Below, piece after piece: positions 49,445 to 57,822 of a DNA stretch of 64,000 bases. The notes below the pieces were generated by a model. It worked only from the letters and a program-made list of their open reading frames with translations, did not search any database and was not told the DNA's origin. Within the stretch, counting starts at the first letter, position 1. Each line of letters starts with the position of its first letter. The stretch is from positions 186,001-250,000 of the forward strand of contig CAZBGS010000004.1 in assembly GCA_964491785.1 (NCBI GenBank). The letters are read 5' to 3'. The position numbers and the translations under genes are program-made. The stretch comes from RZZS01 sp964491785. Its GTDB lineage: Bacteria; Pseudomonadota; Alphaproteobacteria; Micavibrionales; Micavibrionaceae.

Positions 49445-50590
49445 ATGGTCAAGCGATTACTGGTTTCCGACGAAGATCTTGAAGAGCTGATACACCAGTA
49501 CTGCCGCGACTTTACCGAACTGGCGCGTGAAGGGCGCTATGACCCGATTACCGGACGTGACAAGGAGATTGACCAGACGATCCTTATTCTGCTGCAGAAG
49601 GGGCGGAAGAACTGCTGCTATCTGGCTCCGGCAGGTGTCGGTAAAACGGCGCTTGTCGTCGGACTCGCGCAGAAGATAGCGAGCGGGGACGTGCCGGAAT
49701 ATTTAAAAAACGCAAGAGTGATTGAAATCGATATGCCAAGTCTGGCGGCGGGGACTGAGTCAAACGCGCAGCTTCAGGAGCGTTTCATACCAATCTGCCG
49801 CGGTTTCGCCGAAAGGTACCACGAGCCTGAATATCCCAAGTTCATTCTTTTCATAGATGAAATACACACGATTATGCCGAAAGTGCAGGGTTCGGCCTAT
49901 CGCGGGCTATCGGAAGTGATGAAGCCTTATCTGACGGTCGGGGATTTGCACGTGCTGGGGGCAACCACGCTGGATGAATACCGTTGGTATATTCAGGAAG
50001 ACATGGCGCTTGACCGCCGCTTTCAAAAAATTTATTTGCGGATGCCGACAGCGCCTGAAACATACAGAATTCTCAAGAACGTCAGGCCGGGTTACGAGAA
50101 GCATCACAGGGTAACCATCAGCGACGAGGCTTTGTGGACTATCGTGCGGCTTACCGACGATCATATGCGCAAGCGGACACAGCCGGATAAATCAATTATT
50201 TCCATGGATGCGGCTATGGCGCATCACGTCAAGGAGCATGGGATCGGCGGACAGGTCGGAATGGCCAGTGTCTACTATATGATCGGCCGCGAGGCTGGCA
50301 TCAATCCCTCAGCACTTGCGGATGATCGTCTTGAGCACAAATTTGTCGAGGAAGTTCAAAAGGTCAATGTTGAGCTTGCAGAAGAGGATCGCGAGCTTGC
50401 AGAGAAGAACAAGAGCGGCTGGAAGCAGTATCAGAAGCAGGACGACGACGTAAAAGTCGAAGGGTGGCTGGGGGCTGAAATTACCGAGGCAGAAGCGGAA
50501 ATGCAGATCGATCCGCCGAGATTAACGTCCAGAGAAACCGCTGCCCCGGACGGCGGCTTTCTTCCTCCTGACAAGAGCAAACTTCCATAA
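49445..50590 (+). CDS. Stand-alone Clp-D1-like AAA ATPase
   Basis: 381 residues matching only the first ATPase domain of ClpA/ClpB. Features: DFTELAREGRYDPITGRDKEID, Walker A-like LAPAGVGKT (alanine in place of the first glycine), ILFIDEIHTI (Walker B), HVLGATTLDEYRWYIQED (sensor 1) and LDRRFQKIYLRMP (arginine finger). The ClpB middle domain, the second ATPase domain and the N-terminal domain are absent; a low-complexity acidic tail follows. It cannot act as a full disaggregase and may remodel a specific partner. Good GGAGAGGA ribosome-binding site; divergent from moxR over 183 bp. Confidence 0.85.
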   Translation: MVKRLLVSDEDLEELIHQYCRDFTELAREGRYDPITGRDKEIDQTILILLQKGRKNCCYLAPAGVGKTALVVGLAQKIASGDVPEYLKNARVIEIDMPSLAAGTESNAQLQERFIPICRGFAERYHEPEYPKFILFIDEIHTIMPKVQGSAYRGLSEVMKPYLTVGDLHVLGATTLDEYRWYIQEDMALDRRFQKIYLRMPTAPETYRILKNVRPGYEKHHRVTISDEALWTIVRLTDDHMRKRTQPDKSIISMDAAMAHHVKEHGIGGQVGMASVYYMIGREAGINPSALADDRLEHKFVEEVQKVNVELAEEDRELAEKNKSGWKQYQKQDDDVKVEGWLGAEITEAEAEMQIDPPRLTSRETAAPDGGFLPPDKSKLP

Positions 50591-50736
50591 TCTAATTCTC
50601 AATAGTGCATATTATTCGCCAAAGCACGCTTATTTCCGCGGCAACGCCGCATGCTTCGCGCCTCTTGGCGGGCCGCGGGTATGACGGGTGGATAAATGAT
50701 TTCTGCTCAGTTAACCCGTTTATGTAGCGTTATTTG

Positions 50737-51342
50737 TCAGCCGGTAGCTGCTGTTTCGCCCTTGATTTTCTTCCAAAGGCCCTGGAAATCCACTTTGCCG
50801 CCATGGGTATTGTCAGGTGAAGTCATCGGGCGCGGGGTGGAGGGGGCTTCCCTGCGGTTCTGATTGTCGCCGCTCATCTTTTTCATTCGGGCTTCAGCGG
50901 CCATTCTGCGACGTTCTGTCTCCTTGCGTTCCAGTTCCTTGACCTCGGCCTGAAGTTCTTCGGCTTGCTTCTGGCTGTACTGGCTGGTGATCAGGACTTG
51001 CTGCGCCTGTTTTTGCCATTGGTCGCGCTGATCACGCATGTCGTTGAGGAGGTCTCTTGTGGAATCCAGTTGCTCTTCCAGCATGCGGATGCGCATTTTC
51101 ATGCGTTCGGCTTCAAGCAGGTCGGAGGCTTTTTTCAGTTCGTTTTCCACTGAGTCCATGGTCGCGCTTTCGGTTTGAGATTTCTTGATGCCAAAGGCCC
51201 TTTCAATTTCGGACACGTCTATGATCCTGCGGCCATTGCTATCTAGTTCATATGATATTTTGCCACTATTCATGGCACGCTGGATAGTGGATTTTGATCT
51301 GCCTGTAAGTTCAGCAGCACGTTGGGCCCCGACTTTAGCCAT
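50737..51342 (-). CDS. HTH DNA-binding protein with long coiled coil
   Basis: 201 residues: an N-terminal helix-turn-helix of the excisionase/plasmid type (GAQRAAELTGRSKSTIQRAMNS, then GRRIIDVSEIERAFG), a long coiled coil from about 70 to 150 (ENELKKASDLLEAERMKMRIR, EQLDSTRDLLNDMRDQRD), and a polar tail. The arrangement is common in plasmid- and phage-associated DNA-binding proteins, though no mobile genes are seen here. It is convergent with the Clp-D1-like gene. Confidence 0.75.
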   Translation of the reverse strand: MAKVGAQRAAELTGRSKSTIQRAMNSGKISYELDSNGRRIIDVSEIERAFGIKKSQTESATMDSVENELKKASDLLEAERMKMRIRMLEEQLDSTRDLLNDMRDQRDQWQKQAQQVLITSQYSQKQAEELQAEVKELERKETERRRMAAEARMKKMSGDNQNRREAPSTPRPMTSPDNTHGGKVDFQGLWKKIKGETAATG

Positions 51343-51457
51343 GCTTTACCCCCGTAACAATTTTAATGGTTCAGAAGTGAGTAGCACGGCCGGCGGGTGA
51401 GAATCAAGTTTCATGGAATAAAAAGTTCACAACCGCCGGAATGCCTTATGTTCAGAA

Positions 51458-52234
51458 CTATGCTTTTGCGGCCAGACGGTCGTTCAGAAGTCTGGTCAGC
51501 CTTTGCCACTGAGAGCCTGAGAACAGGTGGGCATAAATAAAGGGCAACCAGCCTTTTTTGCGCCATTCGAGGAATTGCTCGTCAGGCATTTCAGCGAATT
51601 TTTTCTCATCGACAATCTTGAAGCCGGAAAAATTGATGCGCGCTTTGCCGCCAACGTTGATCTGGGCTTCACGCTCTACGAGAAGGCCAGCATCGGCGAT
51701 TGCCTGGCTGAATTCCAAAGTTTGCTGCGCGGCGGCGTGATACGACTTGCAGAATTCAAGAGCATTTTTGGCCAGTTGCGAAGGCTCTCCATTGTCAAAA
51801 AATTTCTGTTCCGAGCTTTCTTCCGTAACGCTGTCGACCATGTCCACGCAGAGGGTTAACTGCTCGCCGCCTGGAATTTCCGAGAAAATAAACGGGTAGC
51901 GGCGAATATAAGCGGGAACGTAAGCATGTTCGATCCATTCACCTTTTTCGCTAACGAACAGGTTTTCGTTATCACGAAGGCCGAGGATCGCCACGGGCGT
52001 CGCAGAATTATCCGGGCTGAAGGCGATAGGATAGAAATGGCATATCTGAGGCATTTCAATGAGGTTTACTGGTACGGCGTTAACCTCACGGGTAAATGAG
52101 AATGTGAATTCCTTTTTAAGCCCGAGTTCGACATGCTTTTGCTTGTCGAGCGGAGTGGGGTTCTTATAAAAGAGCGGCAAGCCAGCGGGTGCGCTTTTAC
52201 CTTTGGCTTTTTTTGCCTCGTTTTTGTCAGCCAT
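51458..52234 (-). CDS. SapC family protein
   Basis: 258 residues of the SapC family (PF07277), named for a Campylobacter surface-layer locus. Conserved features: LPLFYKNPTPLDKQKHVELGL, FTREVNAVPVNLIEMPQICHFYPIAF, AYVPAYIRRYPFIF, and FSGFKIVDEKKFAEMPDE. The start at 52232-52234 (MADKNEAKK) has AAAGG upstream; an earlier start adds 15 residues that do not fit. No biochemical function is established. Confidence 0.88.
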   Translation of the reverse strand: MADKNEAKKAKGKSAPAGLPLFYKNPTPLDKQKHVELGLKKEFTFSFTREVNAVPVNLIEMPQICHFYPIAFSPDNSATPVAILGLRDNENLFVSEKGEWIEHAYVPAYIRRYPFIFSEIPGGEQLTLCVDMVDSVTEESSEQKFFDNGEPSQLAKNALEFCKSYHAAAQQTLEFSQAIADAGLLVEREAQINVGGKARINFSGFKIVDEKKFAEMPDEQFLEWRKKGWLPFIYAHLFSGSQWQRLTRLLNDRLAAKA

Positions 52235-52404
52235 CTTAAACCTTTCGTGAACTGCTTGAAATTTCATGCCAGGGAGCAAGAGTATCTAATTTCAAGCCTT
52301 TATGGCAATCTTTTTTCTGAAATACAAAGAATTCTTTATTTGGCAGGAAAAGTTCTATAAGTTCTGGCCGGATATTCTTTAAATCAATACCAAGGAGTTT
52401 GCCA

Positions 52405-53748
52405 GTGCGTATCGGAATGGTTGGTACAGGCTATGTAGGGCTTGTTTCGGGAACCTGTTTTGCCGAATTCGGCATGGATGTTGTTTGTGTTGACAAGGAC
52501 GAAGATAAAATCGAGCGCCTTCGCCGCGGTGAAATCCCGATTTATGAACCGGGGCTGGACGATCTCGTCGCCAGGCAGGTCGAGGCAGGCCGCCTTTCGT
52601 TTACGACCGATATCAAGGAAGCGGTAGTTGGAAGCGACGCCGTTTTCATCGCTGTCGGCACTCCGCCGCGCCGCTCCGACGGGCATGCCGATCTGAAATA
52701 TGTGTATCAGGCTGCCAAAGACATTGCGCGGTCTATGAAAGGTTACACGGTAATCGTCACCAAATCGACTGTACCTGTGGGGACGGCGGAGGAAGTCGAG
52801 CGCGTGATTCGTGAAGAAAGACCGGACGGCGAATTCGATGTTTGCTCCAATCCCGAGTTTCTGCGGGAAGGGGCGGCGATCAACGATTTCATGCGTCCCG
52901 ACCGTGTGGTGATCGGCGCGAAAACCGAGCGTGCCCGCGAGGTCATGAGAGAGATTTACCGGCCTCTGTTCCTGAACGAGACACCGATATTCTTTACCAG
53001 CCCGCAAAGCTCCGAGCTTATCAAGTACGCGAGCAACGCATTCCTTGCGACCAAGATCACTTTTATCAACGAGATTGCCAATCTTTGCGAGAAAGCGGGC
53101 GCAGACGTGCAGGACGTGGCGAGAGCGATGGGCATGGACGGCAGGATCGGGGGCAAGTTCCTCCATCCGGGGCCGGGTTACGGCGGTTCGTGCTTCCCCA
53201 AGGATACTCTGGCGTTAACCCAGACCGGCCAGAAGCTTAAAGCGCCGCAGACGATTGTCGAGACAGTCGTGCGCGTTAACCATGATCGTCAGAAGGACAT
53301 GGCGCACCGGATCATAGAAGCCTGCGGTGGAAACGTTCGGGGCAAGAAAATCGGTATTCTCGGGGTTTCTTTCAAGCCGCAGACAGATGACGTGCGCGAT
53401 TCACCGTCGCTGACGATTATCCCCATACTCCAGGACGAAGGCGCGACGGTATCCGCCTATGATCCGGAGGCCATGGATCAGGCGAAAAAGCAATTGGATA
53501 ATGTCATCTGGTGCAAGGACGCCTATGAGGTGGCTCAAGGGGGCGAGGCCCTGGTCATTGTCACCGAGTGGAACGAGTTCCGCGGGCTCAATCTCGAGCG
53601 TATCGGAGAGCTTATGGCGGCAAGACGTCTGATTGACCTGCGCAATATTTACAAGCTCAATGAAATCAGGCCGCTTGGTTTCCATTATATTTCCATCGGC
53701 CGCGAGCAGATTGTCCCGGAAGAGAATATTTTGCGCAAAGCATCCTGA
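52405..53748 (+). CDS. UDP-glucose 6-dehydrogenase
   Basis: 447 residues making UDP-glucuronate for surface polysaccharides. Visible: Rossmann motif IGMVGTGYVGLVSGTCFAEFG, catalytic ALPGPGYGGSCFPKDT region (cysteine in GGSCFPKD), and IGILGVSFKPQTDDVRDSPSL. The start is GTG at 52405 with AGGAG eight bases upstream; a TTG two codons earlier is less likely. cysQ follows closely on the same strand. Confidence 0.95.
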   Translation: MRIGMVGTGYVGLVSGTCFAEFGMDVVCVDKDEDKIERLRRGEIPIYEPGLDDLVARQVEAGRLSFTTDIKEAVVGSDAVFIAVGTPPRRSDGHADLKYVYQAAKDIARSMKGYTVIVTKSTVPVGTAEEVERVIREERPDGEFDVCSNPEFLREGAAINDFMRPDRVVIGAKTERAREVMREIYRPLFLNETPIFFTSPQSSELIKYASNAFLATKITFINEIANLCEKAGADVQDVARAMGMDGRIGGKFLHPGPGYGGSCFPKDTLALTQTGQKLKAPQTIVETVVRVNHDRQKDMAHRIIEACGGNVRGKKIGILGVSFKPQTDDVRDSPSLTIIPILQDEGATVSAYDPEAMDQAKKQLDNVIWCKDAYEVAQGGEALVIVTEWNEFRGLNLERIGELMAARRLIDLRNIYKLNEIRPLGFHYISIGREQIVPEENILRKAS

Positions 53749-53768
53749 TCCCGGAAAGGAAAGCCAGT

Positions 53769-54584
53769 TTGTCGAAGAGCCTGCTTGATTACCCCAAGGC
53801 GCTCGTCAATCAGGTAAGGCGGCTGGCTGTCGAGGCCGGAGAGGCGACCCTTGATTATTTCGGCGGTTATCGGGACGCCGATCTGAAGGCTGACGGTTCG
53901 CCTGTGACGATTGCCGATCGTAAGGCAGAGGAAATCATCGTTGCAGGGTTGCAGGCCATTACACCCGGGATCCCGGTGATTGCCGAGGAATCGTTTGCGG
54001 CTGGCGAGCAGCATAATATCTCCGGCATTGAATATTTCTGGCTTGTCGATCCGCTGGATGGTACCAGGGAGTTTATTGGAGGTAGCGGAGAGTATACGGT
54101 AAATATCGCTTTGATCCACAAGGGTGAGCCCCTTTTAGGGGTGGTCTACGCTCCGGCGGCAGACGAGCTTTTTGCCGCTTGCGGGCCGGATTCGGCAATC
54201 AGATTTGCAGGGGGCAGGGAGAAAGCTATTAAGGTGCGCCATTTACCGAGGAAAGGTTTGGCCATTGTCGTTTCCAGGCATCACGGGGATCCCGAAAGGC
54301 TGGATGAATTTCTTAAAGAAATAAAAGTATCAAAGCTGCTCAAGAAAGGCAGCTCCCTGAAAATCTGCGCTATTGCTGCCGGAAAAGCGGATTTATATCC
54401 AAGGTTCGGCAGAACTTCCGAATGGGATACCGCAGCCGGACATGCCATACTGCGGGCCGCCGGTGGGGATATCACGGATTTTAGCGGCAGGCCGCTTGTT
54501 TACGGGAGAAATCCAGGAGATTTCGGCAACCCGGAGTTCCTCGCCTTTTCGGACAGGAGCATTATCGCCGCTTTACAAGAATGA
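53769..54584 (+). CDS. cysQ: 3'(2'),5'-bisphosphate nucleotidase (CysQ)
   Basis: 271 residues of the inositol-monophosphatase superfamily, degrading PAP produced in sulfate assimilation. The metal-binding signature is YFWLVDPLDGTREFIGG, with IAEESFAAG before it and RTSEWDTAAGHAILRAAGG near the C-terminus. The start is TTG (53769) preceded by AGGAAA. It follows ugd after 20 bp, so both may share a transcript. The stop overlaps the convergent S24 regulator by 23 bp. Confidence 0.93.
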   Translation: MSKSLLDYPKALVNQVRRLAVEAGEATLDYFGGYRDADLKADGSPVTIADRKAEEIIVAGLQAITPGIPVIAEESFAAGEQHNISGIEYFWLVDPLDGTREFIGGSGEYTVNIALIHKGEPLLGVVYAPAADELFAACGPDSAIRFAGGREKAIKVRHLPRKGLAIVVSRHHGDPERLDEFLKEIKVSKLLKKGSSLKICAIAAGKADLYPRFGRTSEWDTAAGHAILRAAGGDITDFSGRPLVYGRNPGDFGNPEFLAFSDRSIIAALQE

Positions 54585-55182
54585 CGGGTGCTATCTGGTT
54601 AATTGCAGAGCGTTTGATCTGTTCGCTCGAAGGCACCAGTTTTTCGCTTGCGCCGGGATCCATGAAGCCGGTGAGGTAGCACCATTCGGAATCCTCCCGT
54701 TCATAGATTTTCAGCGCAGCTGTGCCGTCTTTGCGGCGAATGAAGGCCACATCGCCCTTTTGCGGTCTGGTATTGGGGGAGACGATGCAAACCTGGCCTT
54801 TCTTGATGCCTTCCGGTTCCATTGTCCGGTCATGGGCGACGATAGCGAAGACTTCCGGATCGGGCCATTCAAGGTTGGCGCAGATGTTATATTTGATTTC
54901 GCTGTACCATCCCTGTTCAGAGCTGTCGCCGAAGCCATACATGGGCAGGGAGGCTGGAGCCCCACAGTTTGCCGAATCATTTTCGTCCCTGCCGTATACC
55001 AGCCACATCATCGAAACGTTGCCAGCTTCGGCCAGTCTGATCAGTGCCCTGCGGGAAGGGTCGCCACCCCGGAGGTATCTCTGAATGGCGCCCAGAGAGA
55101 GCCCGGTCTTTCTCGAAAGGGCGCTCTGGCCCCCGACTTTTTCGACCAGTTCTCTAATTCTAAGAACAAATTTTTTATCCAT
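54562..55182 (-). CDS. S24-type repressor with serine-to-threonine change
   Basis: About 206 residues: an N-terminal HTH (GGQSALSRKTGLSLGAIQRYLRGG) and a C-terminal S24/LexA-type domain. In LexA and phage repressors the nucleophile is the serine in D-S-M-E-P; here the motif is AHDRTMEPEGIKKG, so threonine replaces serine, while a lysine remains in TAALKIYERE. Self-cleavage may be impaired. The ATG at 55180-55182 is chosen over an upstream TTG. It is divergent from the XRE gene. Confidence 0.82.
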   Translation of the reverse strand: MDKKFVLRIRELVEKVGGQSALSRKTGLSLGAIQRYLRGGDPSRRALIRLAEAGNVSMMWLVYGRDENDSANCGAPASLPMYGFGDSSEQGWYSEIKYNICANLEWPDPEVFAIVAHDRTMEPEGIKKGQVCIVSPNTRPQKGDVAFIRRKDGTAALKIYEREDSEWCYLTGFMDPGASEKLVPSSEQIKRSAINQIAPVILVKRR

Positions 55183-55220
55183 GCTATCCAAAAAAGTTGA
55201 CGGGTGCGGGATTATCGTAT

Positions 55221-55308
55221 ACTTCTAAAAAAGCAAGCCATGGTTTTAATAGAAGTGTGTAACTAACCACAAATCTTATCAGCGGCTAATATAACACAGC
55301 TAATATAA
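55221..55308. promoter_or_regulatory. Divergent regulator operator region
   Basis: The 128-bp gap between the S24 repressor and the XRE gene holds two patterns: an inverted repeat ACTTCTA...TAGAAGT (55221-55227 and 55250-55256) and a direct repeat GCTAATATAA at 55285-55294 and 55299-55308 (14-bp period), the second copy ending 2 bp before the XRE ATG. Both could be repressor sites. Confidence 0.45.
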
Positions 55309-55310
55309 AG

Positions 55311-55676
55311 ATGAGCAAAATTTCAGGCAACCAGAAGCAGGAGAAAAGGCTAACCGTACAGATTGGCGCAAATCTGAGGGCTTTCCGCAAGCGCGCATGC
55401 ATAACCCAGAGGCAGGCCGCCAGTCTGATCGGGGTGAGTTACCAGCAGCTACAAAAATACGAGCAGGGCACGAACCGGATAAGCGCTGATTATCTTTATA
55501 TTTTAAAGACCGCTTACGGAGCCAGCTACGAAGATTTCTTCAAAGGCGTCAAAACAAAGGTGGAAGCACTTCCAGAGGATCCGCTGGCTGCATCAGTTTT
55601 CATGATGGTGGCGGCGCTTGAAGATGAAAAACAGAAAAAAAAGATCAAGTCTATTGTTCATCTCATCCTGTCCTGA
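55311..55676 (+). CDS. XRE-family transcriptional regulator
   Basis: 121 residues with an N-terminal XRE helix-turn-helix (NLRAFRKRACITQRQAASLIGVSYQQLQKYEQGTNRIS, quoted in parts: recognition helix QQLQKYEQG) and a helical C-terminal region. Similar small regulators are common in alphaproteobacteria. Its short leader overlaps the direct repeats upstream, so autoregulation is plausible. It is convergent with the ArsR-type gene. Confidence 0.85.
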   Translation: MSKISGNQKQEKRLTVQIGANLRAFRKRACITQRQAASLIGVSYQQLQKYEQGTNRISADYLYILKTAYGASYEDFFKGVKTKVEALPEDPLAASVFMMVAALEDEKQKKKIKSIVHLILS

Positions 55677-55687
55677 GGCAGCAGCGG

Positions 55688-56008
55688 CTAGCTTTCGCCA
55701 CTGGGCAACTGGGGCGTAGAGCAGTATATGCTGTAAAGGCATTGGAGAACTGTCTGTGTGGCGGTGTCATTCATGGAATAATATATCGTTTGCGCTTCCC
55801 TTCTGGTATTGACCAGGCCATCACGTCTTAGTCTTGCCAGATGCTGTGAAAGAGCGGATTGACTAAGTCCTACAATATGCTCAAGTTCCCCGACGCTCTT
55901 TTCGCTTTTGTAAATTGCGCAGAGGATCATAAGGCGCCGCTCGTTGGAAAGGGCTTTTAAAAGATTTGCGGCGATGTCGATTTTCTTTTCTATTTGATTA
56001 ATATCCAT
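55688..56008 (-). CDS. SqrR/BigR-like ArsR-family regulator
   Basis: 106 residues with an ArsR winged helix (LKALSNERRLMILC, SVGELEHIVGLSQSALSQHLARLRRDGLV, TRREAQTIYYSM). It lacks the ELCVCDL metal-binding motif. Instead, cysteines at 30 and 96, spaced by 66 residues, match the positions of the two redox cysteines of SqrR and BigR, which respond to sulfide and persulfides. A third cysteine is at 90. No rhodanese or sulfide-quinone reductase lies nearby. Confidence 0.87.
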   Translation of the reverse strand: MDINQIEKKIDIAANLLKALSNERRLMILCAIYKSEKSVGELEHIVGLSQSALSQHLARLRRDGLVNTRREAQTIYYSMNDTATQTVLQCLYSIYCSTPQLPSGES

Positions 56009-56070
56009 AATTCTTTAACCATAAACTTTTTATTTATAGGTTTGGCGCCTGCTTTTGGCAGAATCCCAGC

Positions 56071-56097
56071 AATACTCTTTATAGAAAATACTCTTTA
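56071..56097. repeat. Short direct repeat upstream of the ArsR gene
   Basis: AATACTCTTTA occurs twice, at 56071-56081 and 56087-56097 (16-bp period), about 65-90 bp upstream of the ArsR ATG in an AT-rich spacer. It may be a regulatory element or simple duplication. Confidence 0.3.
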
Positions 56098-56250
56098 ATA
56101 CGGGGAATTGCGGCTATGGCGCTATCTATGGCCATGCCTTTGGATTTACTCTTAGGTTAGCAATCCCACCCTTTTCTTCCTAAGGTTTATACTTTTATAG
56201 ACTTAAGAAGCATCAGTCCAGATTTTTTAGTATAACCCTTTAGGTATGGA

Positions 56251-57039
56251 TTAATAAGATTTTTTTAGGGCTGATTTCTCCGGGGCCTTTCGGGCAAGGG
56301 AAGAGGCGATATTGTCCGGCAAGCAAGAGAAAAACCAAGCGAGGAATGCCAGTGGTAAAGGGAAAGAAATTCTGCCGTGATTTTTCTCAATGCCTCTGGC
56401 GATAATTTGCGCAGCTTTTTCAGGGGCCAACAAAAAAGGCATCGGAAAATCGTTAGCGTCAGTCATGGGCGAGCGGATGAATCCAGGGCAAATTATATTT
56501 ACCTTAATTACAGGAGCCAAGCTGCCGCGCAAGGCTTCACCGTAAACTTTTACTGCGGCCTTAGAGGCACAGTATGCCGGGGCTCCGGGCCAGCCCCGGT
56601 AACCGGCCAACGAGCTCATAATGGCAATTTGACCGCAACCCATGGTTGTCATCAGCTTTGCCGCTGGTTCGATGGTATTTAAGACGCCGTACAGGTTGAC
56701 GTCAAAAATAAGTCTGGCCTGATCCCAAGCTTCATAGCCCTTGCCGCCAGTTCCGCCGGAAATTCCGGCGTTGGCAATTACCAGATCGAGCGGCCTGACC
56801 GCATTCGTCTCGTTTATCCAGTTACTCATGGCCTTTGCATCGGTCACCTCTATAAGGCTTTCTTTTACCTGTGAGCCGTACTGGCGGCATTGCCGGGCCA
56901 CATTTTCCAGTCTTGCCGGAGATCTTCCGCCAATAGAGAGGAAAAGATCATCCTTAAATTTACGCGCATAATGCAAGGCGAGCGCAGCTCCTATGCCGCT
57001 GGAAGCTCCTGTAATCAAAATATGCCTGAAAGGGATCAT
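56251..57039 (-). CDS. SDR-family oxidoreductase
   Basis: About 262 residues of the classical SDR family: the cofactor loop LITGASSGIGAALA, NAGISGGTGG, and the catalytic YCASK (AYCASKAAVKVYGEAL), plus CPGFIRSPMTD. A C-terminal hydrophobic stretch (LPLAFLAWFFSCL) suggests membrane association. The ATG at 57037-57039 was chosen because the core begins there; earlier starts are open. The substrate is unknown. It lies between the ArsR regulator and gmk. Confidence 0.88.
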   Translation of the reverse strand: MIPFRHILITGASSGIGAALALHYARKFKDDLFLSIGGRSPARLENVARQCRQYGSQVKESLIEVTDAKAMSNWINETNAVRPLDLVIANAGISGGTGGKGYEAWDQARLIFDVNLYGVLNTIEPAAKLMTTMGCGQIAIMSSLAGYRGWPGAPAYCASKAAVKVYGEALRGSLAPVIKVNIICPGFIRSPMTDANDFPMPFLLAPEKAAQIIARGIEKNHGRISFPLPLAFLAWFFSCLPDNIASSLARKAPEKSALKKSY

Positions 57040-57186
57040 AACGCCTATCATAATGATGCCGGTAACGATGCGCAAGCGAGCGGGGCTATAGCAGAAGTGC
57101 TGCATGGGTCTGATGCAGACTTTTAATTTATTGAATACTGGCTTAAATTCTCATAAACAGGTTTAATTAATTACCGGAAAGACGAT

Positions 57187-57822
57187 ATGAGATCCAAGCT
57201 TTGCAGACGCGGCCTGATGTATGTTTTGTCCTCGCCATCGGGCGCAGGCAAGACAACGGTGACCAGAGCTTTGCTGAAAAAGAACGAGGATCTGATCATT
57301 TCCGTTTCGGTGACCACGCGTTCCCGCCGTCCGGGTGAAGTTCAGGGACAGGATTATTATTTTAAAGAGATACCTGAATTCAATGCGATGATCGAGAAGG
57401 GCGAAATGCTGGAATATGCCAAGGTCTTCGGCCATTACTACGGAACACCCCGCAAGCCGGTCGAAGAGGCTTTGGCCAGCGGAAAAGACGTGGTCTTCGA
57501 CATCGACTGGCAGGGTACGCAGCAGCTTAGCGAAATAGCGCGAGAAGATCTTGTGACCGTTTTTATCCTTCCGCCCTCCAGGGAAGAGCTGGAGAGACGC
57601 TTGCGTGCAAGAGGCCGCGACAGTGAGGAAGATATCAGGCTTCGGATGGAAAAAGCTTCTGACGAGATGACACATTATCTGGAATACGATTATGTTCTGG
57701 TCAATAACGATATCGATGAAACTATTCGGCAAGCGCAGCTGATTCTTGATGCCGAGCGGCTGAAGCGACCCAGAGTTCAGGGCTTATCTGATTTTGTGCG
57801 GGGGCTCAAGCAGGGGGTATAA
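57187..57822 (+). CDS. gmk: Guanylate kinase
   Basis: 211 residues converting GMP to GDP. Walker A SSPSGAGKTTVTRALL, GMP-binding TRSRRPGEVQGQDYYF, and the lid region SREELERRLRARGRDSEEDI are all present. Length is normal. Its last 17 bp overlap the convergent rsmA gene. Upstream is an AT-rich spacer that presumably carries its promoter. Confidence 0.96.
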   Translation: MRSKLCRRGLMYVLSSPSGAGKTTVTRALLKKNEDLIISVSVTTRSRRPGEVQGQDYYFKEIPEFNAMIEKGEMLEYAKVFGHYYGTPRKPVEEALASGKDVVFDIDWQGTQQLSEIAREDLVTVFILPPSREELERRLRARGRDSEEDIRLRMEKASDEMTHYLEYDYVLVNNDIDETIRQAQLILDAERLKRPRVQGLSDFVRGLKQGV

